A DNA stretch of 8,417 nucleotides from NCBI GenBank assembly GCA_964567545.1, contig CAZMNB010000053.1, forward strand, positions 1 through 8,417, written 5' to 3'. Within the stretch, counting starts at the first letter, position 1, and every line of letters starts with the position of its first letter. The DNA is from UBA7398 sp964567545. GTDB lineage: Bacteria; Actinomycetota; Actinomycetes; Nanopelagicales; Nanopelagicaceae. Made by a program: the position numbers and the translations under genes. Of this stretch, positions 1-7,538 are shown piece by piece. Below the pieces are notes generated by a model. That model did not search any database. It was not told the DNA's origin and saw only the letters and a program-made list of their open reading frames with translations.

Positions 1-55
1 CCACTGACCTCTTCCTTATCAGGGAAGCGCTCTAACCAGGCTGAGCTATAGGCCC
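1..55 (-). tRNA. tRNA-Ile (anticodon GAT), 3' end cut by window edge
   Basis: Read on the minus strand, the sequence starts GGGCCTA (5' acceptor strand), then TA, a D-arm GCTC/GAGC with a ten-base loop containing GGTTA, and an anticodon stem CTTCC/GGAAG closing the loop CTGATAA. The anticodon GAT is at plus positions 20-18 and reads isoleucine codons ATC/ATT. A five-base variable loop AGGTC follows, then the first T-stem strand AGTGG, where the window ends. The T-loop, the 3' T-stem and the 3' acceptor strand lie outside. A tRNA-Ile(GAT) downstream of gyrA is common in Actinobacteria. It lies 72 bp after the gyrA stop on the same strand. I saw no convincing separate promoter, so read-through from gyrA is possible. 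Confidence 0.95.
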
Positions 56-127
56 TTCTTTTCGCCCTGACCTGGATCAGTGCGAGGCGCAAGATTACCC
101 GAACAATTGGTGGCTACCAAAAGTCCG

Positions 128-2596
128 TTATTCCTCGCTTACTTTAGTTAGTGAAACGACAGTGATGCCATCGTTCAAGTTCACCAATCTAACTCCCATT
201 GTGTCGCGACCGGTTTCACGCACTTGTAAAACTTCAGTTCTCATGACACTTCCACTAGATGTGATTGCAAGAATTTCATCGCTTTCGTTAACGATTAACG
301 CTCCAACCAAAATACCGCGTGATCCTTCATCTATTTTTGCGGCTTTTACTCCGATTCCACCTCGTCCTTGAGAGCGATATTCGGTGAGTGGTGTTCGTTT
401 TCCAAACCCACCATCTGTCGCGGTTAAAACATACTGTTTTGCATCGTCAGTATTTTTTGAAATCGAAACCATGGTTAAGAGTTCATCGTTTTCACGAAAC
501 TTCATGCCGATTACACCAGTAGCTGATCGCCCCATTGGTCGTAATGAGCCATCATCCGCAGTAAATCGAAGTGACATGCCTTTACGTGAGATTAATAAGA
601 TTTCATCCGATGCAGAAATCGCTGATGCAGAAACAACTTCATCACCTTCGCGAAGTGAAATTGCAATTAGCCCGCCGGTGCGATTTGAATCGTACTCAAC
701 TAATGGACTCTTTTTAACAACACCGCTTCTAGTAGCGATTACTAAATGAGGTAGTGATTGATAATCTTTTATTCCAATTACAGACGCTATGGTTTCATCC
801 GGTTTGAATGCTAACAAGTTTGCTACGTGTTGACCGCGGGCATCTCTTCCAGCATCTGGAAGCTCGTGAACTTTTGCTCGATAAATTCGACCTTGGTTTG
901 TTAAGAAAAGCAACCAATCATGAGTTGATGCGGTGAAGAAATGTTCAACAATGTCATCTTGTTTTAAAGTGGCGCCTCGAACACCTTTGCCACCGCGTTT
1001 TTGTGCACGGTAAGCATCAGCTTTGGTTCGTTTTGAGTAACCACCCCGTGTAATAGTCACAACTACATCTTGATCTGGAATTAAATCCTCAACTGATAAG
1101 TCGGTATCGCCAGCAATAATTTGGGTCCTTCGATCATCGCCGTATTTTTCTGCAAGCTCTAAAAGTTCGTTCTTAATAATTGAACGTTGTTTAGCTGGAC
1201 TAGCCAAGATTTCATTAAGTTCAATAATGTCTGCCATTAAACCGTCGTACTCGTCAATAATCTTTTGTCGCTCTAGCGCAGCAAGCCGCCGTAGTTGCAT
1301 ATCCAAAATCGCATTTGCTTGAACTTCATCAACCTCAAGAAGTTTCATCAACCCTTCACGAGCTGCGTCTGAGTTAGCGCTGGCGCGGATTAAAGCGATT
1401 ACTGCATCAAGAGCATCGAGTGCCTTTAAATAACCCCGTAAAATATGAGCGCGTTTTTCTTTTTCGCTCAATCGATACTTCGTGCGACGGACAATAACTT
1501 CTATTTGATGGTTGATGTAATAGCGGACAAACTCGTTTAATTTAAGTGTCCTGGGCACGCCGTCTACCAAAGCCAACATATTTGCGCCAAATGAATCTTG
1601 CAACTGGGTTTGCTTGTAAAGATTATTAATTACAACTTTTGCTACTGCATCGTTGCGCAAAACCACAACTAAACGCTGTCCTAAACGTTCGTTACCTTCA
1701 TCGCGAACATCTGCAATACCTTTAATTTTTCCATCTTTTACCAACTCGGCAATTTTTAAAGCTAAATTATCTGGATTTACTTGATACGGAAGTTCGGTTA
1801 CAACTAAACAAGTCCGTTTGTTTATCTCTTCTACTTCGATTACCGCGCGCATAATGATGGAACCACGACCAGTTCGATAAGCATCTTCAATACCTTTACG
1901 ACCGACTATTAAACCTTTAGTTGGGAAATCTGGACCTTTAACAATTCCAAGCATTGCGTTAAGTGAATCTTCTGGTGATGCATCTGGGTTGTCGAGCGCC
2001 CATTGCACAGCTCCACAAATTTCGCGGAGGTTGTGCGGTGGAATATTTGTGGCCATCCCAACAGCGATTCCCGCAGAACCATTAACTAATAAATTTGGGA
2101 AACGGCTTGGTAGAACTACTGGCTCTTGGGATCTACCGTCGTAGTTAGAAACAAAATCAACAGTATCTTCGTCAATATCGCGCATGATTTCCATGGCGAG
2201 CGGATCAAGCCGGGCTTCGGTGTAGCGCATTGCCGCTGCTGGATCATTTCCAGGTGAGCCGAAGTTTCCATTGCCATCCACAAGTGGGTAGCGAAGTGAC
2301 CAATGTTGCGCTAACCGAACCAAAGTGTCATAAATCGCGCCATCGCCATGTGGGTGGTAATTACCCATAACATCACCAACGATGCGTGAGGATTTGTAGT
2401 AACCCTTATCTGGGCGATAACCCGCGTCATACATTGCATAAAGCACGCGGCGATGAACTGGTTTTAAACCATCACGAATATCTGGGAGCGCGCGGCCAAC
2501 AATAACGCTCATCGCGTAGTCGAGATAAGAACGCGCCATCTCGACTTGTAGATCAACTGCCTCTACCCGATCAGTGGTCGGTAATTGCTCTTCCAA
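128..2596 (-). CDS. gyrA: DNA gyrase subunit A
   Basis: Cleavage-rejoining subunit of DNA gyrase, which with GyrB introduces negative supercoils using ATP. The 822-residue protein is full length. Near the N-terminus it has SYLDYAMSVIVGRALPD-RDGLKPVHRR (about 23-50). The catalytic tyrosine is Tyr125 in AAMRYTEARL. The quinolone region HPHGDGAIYD (81-90) has Gly86 where E. coli has Ser83 and M. tuberculosis Ala90; Asp90 is kept. The winged-helix/tower and coiled-coil core runs to about 500, followed by the six-bladed C-terminal DNA-wrapping domain. That domain has a canonical GyrA box, QKRGGKG (532-538), which is required for supercoiling rather than mere relaxation. A second related motif, QGRGGIG, is at 743-749. 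The start is TTG, chosen because GGAG lies six bases upstream and the N-terminus then has the usual length. It lies 21 bp after gyrB, so the two are very likely co-transcribed. No DUF3566 gene follows it, unlike in many relatives. Confidence 0.98.
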   Translation of the reverse strand: MEEQLPTTDRVEAVDLQVEMARSYLDYAMSVIVGRALPDIRDGLKPVHRRVLYAMYDAGYRPDKGYYKSSRIVGDVMGNYHPHGDGAIYDTLVRLAQHWSLRYPLVDGNGNFGSPGNDPAAAMRYTEARLDPLAMEIMRDIDEDTVDFVSNYDGRSQEPVVLPSRFPNLLVNGSAGIAVGMATNIPPHNLREICGAVQWALDNPDASPEDSLNAMLGIVKGPDFPTKGLIVGRKGIEDAYRTGRGSIIMRAVIEVEEINKRTCLVVTELPYQVNPDNLALKIAELVKDGKIKGIADVRDEGNERLGQRLVVVLRNDAVAKVVINNLYKQTQLQDSFGANMLALVDGVPRTLKLNEFVRYYINHQIEVIVRRTKYRLSEKEKRAHILRGYLKALDALDAVIALIRASANSDAAREGLMKLLEVDEVQANAILDMQLRRLAALERQKIIDEYDGLMADIIELNEILASPAKQRSIIKNELLELAEKYGDDRRTQIIAGDTDLSVEDLIPDQDVVVTITRGGYSKRTKADAYRAQKRGGKGVRGATLKQDDIVEHFFTASTHDWLLFLTNQGRIYRAKVHELPDAGRDARGQHVANLLAFKPDETIASVIGIKDYQSLPHLVIATRSGVVKKSPLVEYDSNRTGGLIAISLREGDEVVSASAISASDEILLISRKGMSLRFTADDGSLRPMGRSATGVIGMKFRENDELLTMVSISKNTDDAKQYVLTATDGGFGKRTPLTEYRSQGRGGIGVKAAKIDEGSRGILVGALIVNESDEILAITSSGSVMRTEVLQVRETGRDTMGVRLVNLNDGITVVSLTKVSEE

Positions 2597-2602
2597 TTCA
2601 TT

Positions 2603-2606
2603 CTCC
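2603..2606 (-). promoter_or_regulatory. Ribosome binding site deciding the gyrA TTG start
   Basis: On the minus strand GGAG is followed by six bases (AATGAA) and then TTG, an ideal spacing for that TTG. The ATG inside the spacer is only two bases from GGAG and is out of frame; it would encode a 12-residue peptide ending in TAG. The TTG is therefore preferred. It is the clearest Shine-Dalgarno sequence of any gene start in the window. Confidence 0.7.
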
Positions 2607-2617
2607 AGTTTCGATTA

Positions 2618-4612
2618 TTAAATATCTAAGAATCGGACATCTTTAGCGTTGCGTTGAATAAAATTACGGCGTTGTTCAACATCTTCACCTATTAAAACTG
2701 AGAAGAGATCATCCGCTGCTGCAGCATCTTGCAATGTAACTTGCATTAACACTCGGTGCGCTGGATCCATTGTGGTATCCCAAAGTTCTTTAGCTGGCAT
2801 TTCACCTAAACCTTTAAAGCGTTGAATACCGTCTTCTTTAGGTAAACGTTTTCCGGCTTCAATCCCAATTTTTATCAACCCGTCACGTTCTTTATCTGAA
2901 AATGCGTACTGTACTGGTTCTTTTCCACCCCATTTAATTTTGTAAAGTGGTGGTTGTGCTAAATATACGAAACCTTGTTCGATTAATGGGCGCATAAATC
3001 TAAATAATAAAGTGAGTAGAAGAGTTCGAATATGTTGGCCGTCGACGTCAGCGTCAGCCATTAAAATAATTTTGTGATAGCGGAGTTTTGCAACATCGAA
3101 ATCTTCATGAATACCAGTACCGAGTGCAGTAATTAACGCTTGGACTTCATTATTTTGAAGAACGCGATCGATTCGTGCTTTCTCAACATTTAAAATCTTT
3201 CCGCGGATTGGAAGAACTGCTTGGTTTCGAGAGTCGCGTCCGCCTTTTGTTGAACCGCCAGCTGAATCACCTTCCACAATATAAAGTTCGCATTTTTCTG
3301 GTTCGGTCCACTGGCAATCCGCTAATTTTCCAGGCATCCCCCGGCCTTCCAATAAACCTTTCCGGCTCCTTGATAAATCGCGAGCTTTTCGTGCCGCAAC
3401 TCGAGCGGCCGCAGCATCTATGCATTTACGTACAATTTCTTTTCCTTCGGTTGGATTTCTTTCAAACCATGAACCTAAATTGTCATTAACTGATTTTTGC
3501 ACGAACGATTTAGCTTCGGTGTTACCTAATTTAGTTTTAGTTTGACCCTCAAATTGTGGTTCACCCATTTTTATAGAAACAATCGCAGTTAGGCCTTCAC
3601 GTACATCATCACCAGTTAGTCGATCTTCTTTCTTTTTAATGTAGCCCCAATCTTCGCCAAATTTATTTATTAGTGAAGTTAGTGAAGTTCGGAAACCTTC
3701 TTCGTGGGTCCCACCCTCTTGGGTGTTAATTGTGTTTGCGAAAGTGTAAACAGATTCAGTAAATCCAGTGTTCCATTGCATTGCAATTTCAAGTGACATC
3801 TTTTGTTTAGAGTCCTCGCCACCAAAAGAAATAATGGATTTATGGCCCTCGCCTTTAGTTAAATTTAAATGTTTAACAAAATCGGAAATTCCGCCCGGAT
3901 AGTTGAATTTAATAAATAACGGTTCGCCATTTTCGTCCACATGACTTGGCCGTTCATCTTTAAGTGAAAGTGTTAAACCTTTATTTAAAAAAGACATTTC
4001 GCGGAAACGTGCAGATAAAATCTCAAACGAAAAATCGGTAGTCTCGAAAATTTCTTCAGAAGGCCAGAATGTAACCTGTGTTCCGGTTTTTTCAGTAGCA
4101 ACACCTTTTTTTAGTGGAGTTTGTGGCACACCAAGTTTGTAATTTTGGTTCCAGAAAAATCCATCTCGTTGCACAATAACTTCTAGATCTTGACTGAGCG
4201 CGTTCACAACTGAAATACCAACTCCGTGTAACCCGCCAGAAACTGAATATCCACCATCACCAAATTTTCCACCGGCGTGTAAAACAGTTAGCACAACTTC
4301 TAGCGCTGGTTTCTTCTCAATTGGGTGCATATCAACTGGAATCCCGCGGCCGTTATCGATTACTTGCACACCACCATTTGCTAAAAGTGTTACTGAAATT
4401 TCATCACAATAACCAGCAAGCGCTTCATCTACTGAGTTATCAACTACTTCATAAACTAAATGGTGAAGTCCGCGCTCTCCGGTCGAGCCGATGTACATAC
4501 CTGGGCGTTTACGGACCGCCTCCAACCCCTCAAGAACGGTGATCGCGCTAGCGTCATATACTTTTGCGTTCTCTTTTTTTGGAGTTTGGGTTGGCACCAA
4601 TACGCCTTTCAT
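2618..4612 (-). CDS. gyrB: DNA gyrase subunit B
   Basis: ATPase subunit of gyrase. The 664-residue protein matches the short actinobacterial type, without the roughly 165-residue insertion in the TOPRIM region of E. coli GyrB. The GHKL ATPase fold is visible: YEVVDNSVDEA (54-64), with catalytic Glu55 and Mg-binding Asn59, then DNGRGIPV (86-93) and the lid GGLHGVGISVVNAL (126-139). The transducer domain follows, to about 400. The TOPRIM domain has EGDSAGG (447-453, Glu447), PIRGKILNVEKAR and the metal site DADVDG (Asp520, 522, 524). PPLYKI and QRFKGLGEM (597-605) complete the C-terminal part. The start is uncertain: the ATG at 4612 has no visible ribosome site, whereas the in-frame GTG at codon 6 (4597) has AAAGG seven bases upstream. 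gyrB follows dciA after a 179-bp spacer that may hold its own promoter, and precedes gyrA by 21 bp. Confidence 0.98.
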   Translation of the reverse strand: MKGVLVPTQTPKKENAKVYDASAITVLEGLEAVRKRPGMYIGSTGERGLHHLVYEVVDNSVDEALAGYCDEISVTLLANGGVQVIDNGRGIPVDMHPIEKKPALEVVLTVLHAGGKFGDGGYSVSGGLHGVGISVVNALSQDLEVIVQRDGFFWNQNYKLGVPQTPLKKGVATEKTGTQVTFWPSEEIFETTDFSFEILSARFREMSFLNKGLTLSLKDERPSHVDENGEPLFIKFNYPGGISDFVKHLNLTKGEGHKSIISFGGEDSKQKMSLEIAMQWNTGFTESVYTFANTINTQEGGTHEEGFRTSLTSLINKFGEDWGYIKKKEDRLTGDDVREGLTAIVSIKMGEPQFEGQTKTKLGNTEAKSFVQKSVNDNLGSWFERNPTEGKEIVRKCIDAAAARVAARKARDLSRSRKGLLEGRGMPGKLADCQWTEPEKCELYIVEGDSAGGSTKGGRDSRNQAVLPIRGKILNVEKARIDRVLQNNEVQALITALGTGIHEDFDVAKLRYHKIILMADADVDGQHIRTLLLTLLFRFMRPLIEQGFVYLAQPPLYKIKWGGKEPVQYAFSDKERDGLIKIGIEAGKRLPKEDGIQRFKGLGEMPAKELWDTTMDPAHRVLMQVTLQDAAAADDLFSVLIGEDVEQRRNFIQRNAKDVRFLDI

Positions 4613-4650
4613 TGCAGTTCACGGTTCAGGTTATTTTGGGGCTTCGACCT

Positions 4651-4679
4651 GTTATAGCCAAACCTCGTCAGTTTTTACT
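4651..4679 (-). promoter_or_regulatory. Possible gyrB-gyrA promoter
   Basis: On the minus strand TATAAC (4656-4651) resembles a -10 hexamer. Seventeen bases upstream lies AGTAAA (4679-4674), a poor -35. Transcription would start near 4644, giving a leader of about 30 nt before the gyrB ATG. A second, weaker possibility downstream is TTGGCT-17-CAAAAT. The 179-bp spacer, the longest between dnaN and gyrA, is why a promoter is expected here. This is motif reading only. Confidence 0.35.
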
Positions 4680-4680
4680 G
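4669..4680. repeat. Small inverted repeat over the putative gyrB -35
   Basis: CAGT-TTTT-ACTG has four-base arms and a four-base centre. It overlaps the -35 position of the proposed gyrB promoter, where a repressor or supercoiling-sensitive element could act. The arms are short enough for this to be chance. Confidence 0.25.
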
Positions 4681-4744
4681 GGGTTCAGCCTGTAATCCTA
4701 GTGGGTTTTTCAAACTGAGATAGCCCAAAAAAGCCTTCTGTGGC

Positions 4745-4776
4745 AGGTTAGGGCGATTAATTAGCGAAAGGTTAGG
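4745..4776. repeat. Direct repeat AGGTTAGG x2 in the dciA-gyrB spacer
   Basis: Two perfect copies of AGGTTAGG, at 4745-4752 and 4769-4776, are 24 bp apart start to start. They lie just downstream of the dciA stop and upstream of the putative gyrB promoter. I recognise no known binding site. Confidence 0.4.
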
Positions 4777-4791
4777 TTCCCTACTGGGTGA

Positions 4792-5259
4792 TTACCCGTA
4801 AGTGTCTCTTGGCCCTTTTGATCCCCGGATTGTGCGGAGTCCGCGCTTCCAAGATGGCGCGTGGGGGCCGATCACAACCAACTCTTCAACCAAAGCTCCC
4901 GGTGCGCTTTCGCGGAGAGTTTTTAATAGATTGTTTGAAATCAATCGGAGTTGAGTTGCCCATGCGGTGGAAGAGGTTTGGATGGTTAACTTCCCGTCGA
5001 GCAAAGTTATTGGAGTTGAATGTTGTGCAATCTCCTCACCAACAATTTTTTCCCAATCGCTAAACAAATTTCCTTCCGCGATTCCTTGACGCCAATCTCG
5101 GTTAGCAATAATTTCATCAAATACCGAACTAAGTGGTTGTGGGTCAGAATTACTGATCTGATTCTCTGTTTCTATAATTCGTTTTGGTTTTCTTATTTGA
5201 GTTTTGTAAGCTCTAAATAATTCACGAGCAATATCACGTTTGGGTTTAGGTTCGCTCAT
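4792..5259 (-). CDS. dciA: DciA/DUF721 protein, predicted replicative-helicase loader or activator
   Basis: The 155-residue protein belongs to the DUF721 family, which includes DciA and mycobacterial Rv0004. These interact with the replicative helicase DnaB and substitute for DnaC/DnaI-type loaders. The N-terminal part (about 1-45) is basic and probably flexible. The DUF721 core runs from about 47 to 130: LSSVFDEIIANRDW, then FSDWEKIVGEEIAQHSTPITLLDGKLTIQTSSTAWATQL. Trp100 in SSTAWATQLR is the family's highly conserved tryptophan, and functional work on Rv0004 highlighted the equivalent residue. The tail GPHAPSWKRGLRTI...GPRDTYG is typical of actinobacterial members. Its ATG overlaps the recF stop as ATGA (5259-5256), implying translational coupling. 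Only a weak purine-rich GAAAGAG lies upstream. The position between recF and gyrB is the standard actinobacterial one. DnaB interaction is inferred from the family. Confidence 0.9.
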   Translation of the reverse strand: MSEPKPKRDIARELFRAYKTQIRKPKRIIETENQISNSDPQPLSSVFDEIIANRDWRQGIAEGNLFSDWEKIVGEEIAQHSTPITLLDGKLTIQTSSTAWATQLRLISNNLLKTLRESAPGALVEELVVIGPHAPSWKRGLRTIRGSKGPRDTYG

Positions 5260-6344
5260 AACTCTTTCACCATTCCGGATTTAACTAAATACCGAGCTCC
5301 ATTTAAATTCTTAGGAAGATCGCTTTCTACTGCAACAGTAATAAAGGTTTGTTCGGCTTCTTCTGCTAGTTGCACTAACTTCTCTCTACGGGCCTCATCT
5401 AACTCTGAAAAAACATCGTCTAATATCAAAATTGGTTGGTTGCCTTCTTCTTTTAGAAGTTGAAATGAGGCTAAACGTAGCGCAAGCGCGATAGACCAAG
5501 ATTCGCCATGACTTGCGTAGCCTTTTACTTGGTGTTCCCCTAATGAAAGCAACACGTCGTCCCGGTGCGGTCCTACCAATGTGATTCCACGTTCTCGTTC
5601 TTGATCTCTAACTTCTAATATTTTAGATATGAGTAAGTTTTGGTTTGAATCTCGGTCGTTAGAGAGTTGGTTGATATTCGATTTGTAAGCAATTCCTGCT
5701 AGTTTTTTCTCAGCTAAGTTTTTATAAGCGGCGATAAAATATGGTTGTAGTGTTTCAATTAATTCGATCCGGCTAGCTATAAGTTCTGCGCCGAATTTAG
5801 TTAAATGTTCGTCCCATGGTTCTAAAGATTGAATAGGGGCACGACTTTTTAATAAGGCATTCCGTTGCTTTAAAGCTCTTTCGTAATCGGTAATAACCCC
5901 TGACATTCTTGGGTTTCGTTGGATTAATAATTGATCTATAAAAGCCCGCCGTTCATTGGGGTCACCCCGGACTAGATCTAAATCTTCTGGTGAGAACGCG
6001 ATGGCTTGTGTTATTCCAAGTATTTCTTTCTGACTTCTAACTGGGTTTTGATTTACTTTAGCGCGATTTGCTTTGTTGCTGTTTATCTCTAACTCGATGA
6101 GTTGAGATCGGTCGTCTTGTAAAACTTTAGCTCGGATATATGCGCGCTCTGCACCTAACTTAATTAAGGGGGTGTCTTGTGAAACTCGGTGTGAAGATAG
6201 AAGAGATAAATACATAATAGCTTCAATAATATTAGTTTTGCCTTCGCCATTATCACCAATAAAAATACTTTGTTTTGTTTTTAATGGTAATTCTAAAACT
6301 TTATAAGATCGGAAATCTTGTAAAGATAAGTGTGTAATATGCAC
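5256..6344 (-). CDS. recF: DNA replication and repair protein RecF
   Basis: SMC/ABC-type ATPase that, with RecO and RecR, promotes RecA loading at single-strand gaps and helps restart stalled forks. The 362-residue length is normal. The N-terminus MHITHLSLQDFRSY is characteristic. Walker A is GDNGEGKTN (30-38, Lys36, Thr37). The ABC signature is YASHGESWSIALALRLA (276-292), the form common in Actinobacteria. Walker B plus D-loop is ILILDDVFSELD (305-316). Between them the coiled or helical arm carries AFSPEDLDLVRGDPNERRAFID (116-137). The start is GTG. No in-frame ATG gives the conserved N-terminus, and I see no Shine-Dalgarno upstream of the GTG. It begins 22 bp after the dnaN stop, and its TGA overlaps the dciA ATG, so the three genes look co-transcribed. 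The gnd gene often found between dnaN and recF in mycobacteria and streptomycetes is absent. Confidence 0.97.
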   Translation of the reverse strand: MHITHLSLQDFRSYKVLELPLKTKQSIFIGDNGEGKTNIIEAIMYLSLLSSHRVSQDTPLIKLGAERAYIRAKVLQDDRSQLIELEINSNKANRAKVNQNPVRSQKEILGITQAIAFSPEDLDLVRGDPNERRAFIDQLLIQRNPRMSGVITDYERALKQRNALLKSRAPIQSLEPWDEHLTKFGAELIASRIELIETLQPYFIAAYKNLAEKKLAGIAYKSNINQLSNDRDSNQNLLISKILEVRDQERERGITLVGPHRDDVLLSLGEHQVKGYASHGESWSIALALRLASFQLLKEEGNQPILILDDVFSELDEARREKLVQLAEEAEQTFITVAVESDLPKNLNGARYLVKSGMVKEL

Positions 6345-6366
6345 GGCGATTTAACTTGATTAAAAG

Positions 6367-7494
6367 TTATGAGGCGTATCGCATTGGCATCAACAGGTAC
6401 CGATAACTATCGGTTGTTGGACCATCTTTCTCGTTTTTGCCAGACAGCACCGCTGGTTTGTTAGAACCAGTGAATGCGATATGCACAAACGGGGTTCCTA
6501 CTGCGTGTAAGCCGTCCATCAAAAATGTTGGGTTAAAAGCAATATCAATTGCTTCCCCGTTGTAAATAATAGTTATCTCCTCGGTTGCTTGCGCTTCTTC
6601 GCCAGCGCCGGCTTCTAGTTGTAGTTTAGAATCAGCAAAACGGAGTCGGAGTGGTACGGTTTTATCAGTTACTAACGCGACCCGGCGAACTGAATCTAAA
6701 AACGGAACAACTTCGATTGTTGCTTGCGCGATACTCTCGTTTGGAAGTAAATGGCGGTATGGTGGGAAAGTTCCGTCCAACATTCTTGAAGTCATAGTTT
6801 TTGCTTCACTCGCGAAACCCACTAGTCGTTCTGTTGCGGTTATTGGTGCAATCGCTAATGAAACTTGAGTTACTCCCACTAAAGATTTTGCGGCGTCAGC
6901 TAATGTGCGAGCGCGTAATAAAGCAGATGTTGCAATATCGGTATTGTTTGGTTGCCATTGAATTTCACGCACCGCTAATCGATATCTGTCAGTTGCAGCT
7001 AAAGTGATTGTTTCTTTATTTATATCAACATGAATACCGGTAAGTGTTGGAAGTGAATCATCTTTACCGGCGGCGATTGCAACTTGATTGATTGCGGTTG
7101 CGAACACATCGCTCGCAATAAACCCGGAATTATCTGGCATGGTTGGCAGGTTTGGATATTCGTTTATTGGCAAGGTTGGAAGTGTGAATTTAGCTGTGCC
7201 GGCGGTTACTAAAACTCGGTTGTTCTCTAAAATGAAAGAGACTGGTTTGTTTGGAAGTGATCTAGCTATCTCGGCAAGTAGCCGCCCAGGAACTAGAACT
7301 TTTCCTTTTTCTTTTATATCTGCATTAAAAGAAGATTTTGCTGCGGTCTCTAGATCTGATGCTGAAAGCGTTACTTCATTACTAACATCTATAACTATCC
7401 CTAACAAGGCGGTCATTATTGGTCGCGATGAAAGGCTGCGCGAAACCCAATTAACGCTCTCTGTTAGTACATGGCTATCAACCGTGAATTTCAT
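6367..7494 (-). CDS. dnaN: DNA polymerase III subunit beta (sliding clamp)
   Basis: Ring-forming processivity clamp, a head-to-tail dimer that tethers DNA polymerase III and binds many repair and replication partners. The 375-residue protein shows the expected three repeated clamp folds, about 1-120, 125-250 and 255-375. Recognisable stretches are MKFTVDSHVLTESVNWVSRSLSSRP (1-25), VLVPGRLLAEIARSLP (66-81), LTGIHVDI (151-158), AATDRYRLAVRE (166-177) and DGTFPPYRHLLP (240-251). The C-terminal YLLMPMR (366-372) is the usual end of the partner-binding pocket. The ATG start is supported by homology of the first residues and by AGG eight bases upstream, a weak ribosome site. It is the first gene downstream of the origin spacer, transcribed away from it. 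recF follows after 22 bp. A plausible promoter lies at 7539-7568. Confidence 0.98.
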   Translation of the reverse strand: MKFTVDSHVLTESVNWVSRSLSSRPIMTALLGIVIDVSNEVTLSASDLETAAKSSFNADIKEKGKVLVPGRLLAEIARSLPNKPVSFILENNRVLVTAGTAKFTLPTLPINEYPNLPTMPDNSGFIASDVFATAINQVAIAAGKDDSLPTLTGIHVDINKETITLAATDRYRLAVREIQWQPNNTDIATSALLRARTLADAAKSLVGVTQVSLAIAPITATERLVGFASEAKTMTSRMLDGTFPPYRHLLPNESIAQATIEVVPFLDSVRRVALVTDKTVPLRLRFADSKLQLEAGAGEEAQATEEITIIYNGEAIDIAFNPTFLMDGLHAVGTPFVHIAFTGSNKPAVLSGKNEKDGPTTDSYRYLLMPMRYAS

Positions 7495-7508
7495 AAAGCA
7501 AACCTAAT

Positions 7509-7529
7509 GTGCGAAGGTGGTTCGCGCAC
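7509..7529 (-). repeat. Imperfect hairpin in the dnaN leader / origin left edge
   Basis: GTGCGAA (7509-7515) can pair with TTCGCGCAC (7521-7529) if a two-base bulge is allowed, around the loop GGTGG. It falls between the proposed dnaN transcription start (about 7532) and the ATG, so it could form in the dnaN mRNA leader. The arm TTCGCGCAC recurs inverted at 7763-7771. Confidence 0.5.
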
Positions 7530-7538
7530 AACCCTTTC

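Noticed and set aside
67..80. CTGA-N6-TCAG inverted repeat between gyrA and tRNA-Ile
   Set aside because: Four-base arms and no T-run. It is too weak for a terminator, and no promoter for the tRNA could be supported nearby.
162..749. Plus-strand open frames opposite the gyrA 3' end
   Set aside because: They lie wholly antisense to gyrA, show no recognisable protein family, and have compositions expected from reading the complement of a conserved gene.
3175..3489. Plus-strand open frame opposite gyrB
   Set aside because: It is antisense to the conserved GyrB TOPRIM region. No ribosome site or family motif was seen.
4728..4748. Terminator-like GCC-N6-GGC followed by six T on the minus strand, after dciA
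   Set aside because: The stem is only three base pairs. The T-run makes it eye-catching, but the hairpin would be too weak to support a terminator call.
4786..4797. GGGT-GATT-ACCC inverted repeat at the dciA stop
   Set aside because: Only a four-base-pair stem overlapping coding sequence, with no T-run. Likely incidental.
4321..5220. Several plus-strand open frames over gyrB 5' end, spacer and dciA
   Set aside because: They mostly overlap confident minus-strand genes and overlap each other in different frames. None resembles a known protein.
6801..7507. Plus-strand open frames opposite dnaN
   Set aside because: They are fully antisense to the sliding-clamp gene, which is unambiguous by its C-terminal LLMPMR and internal motifs.
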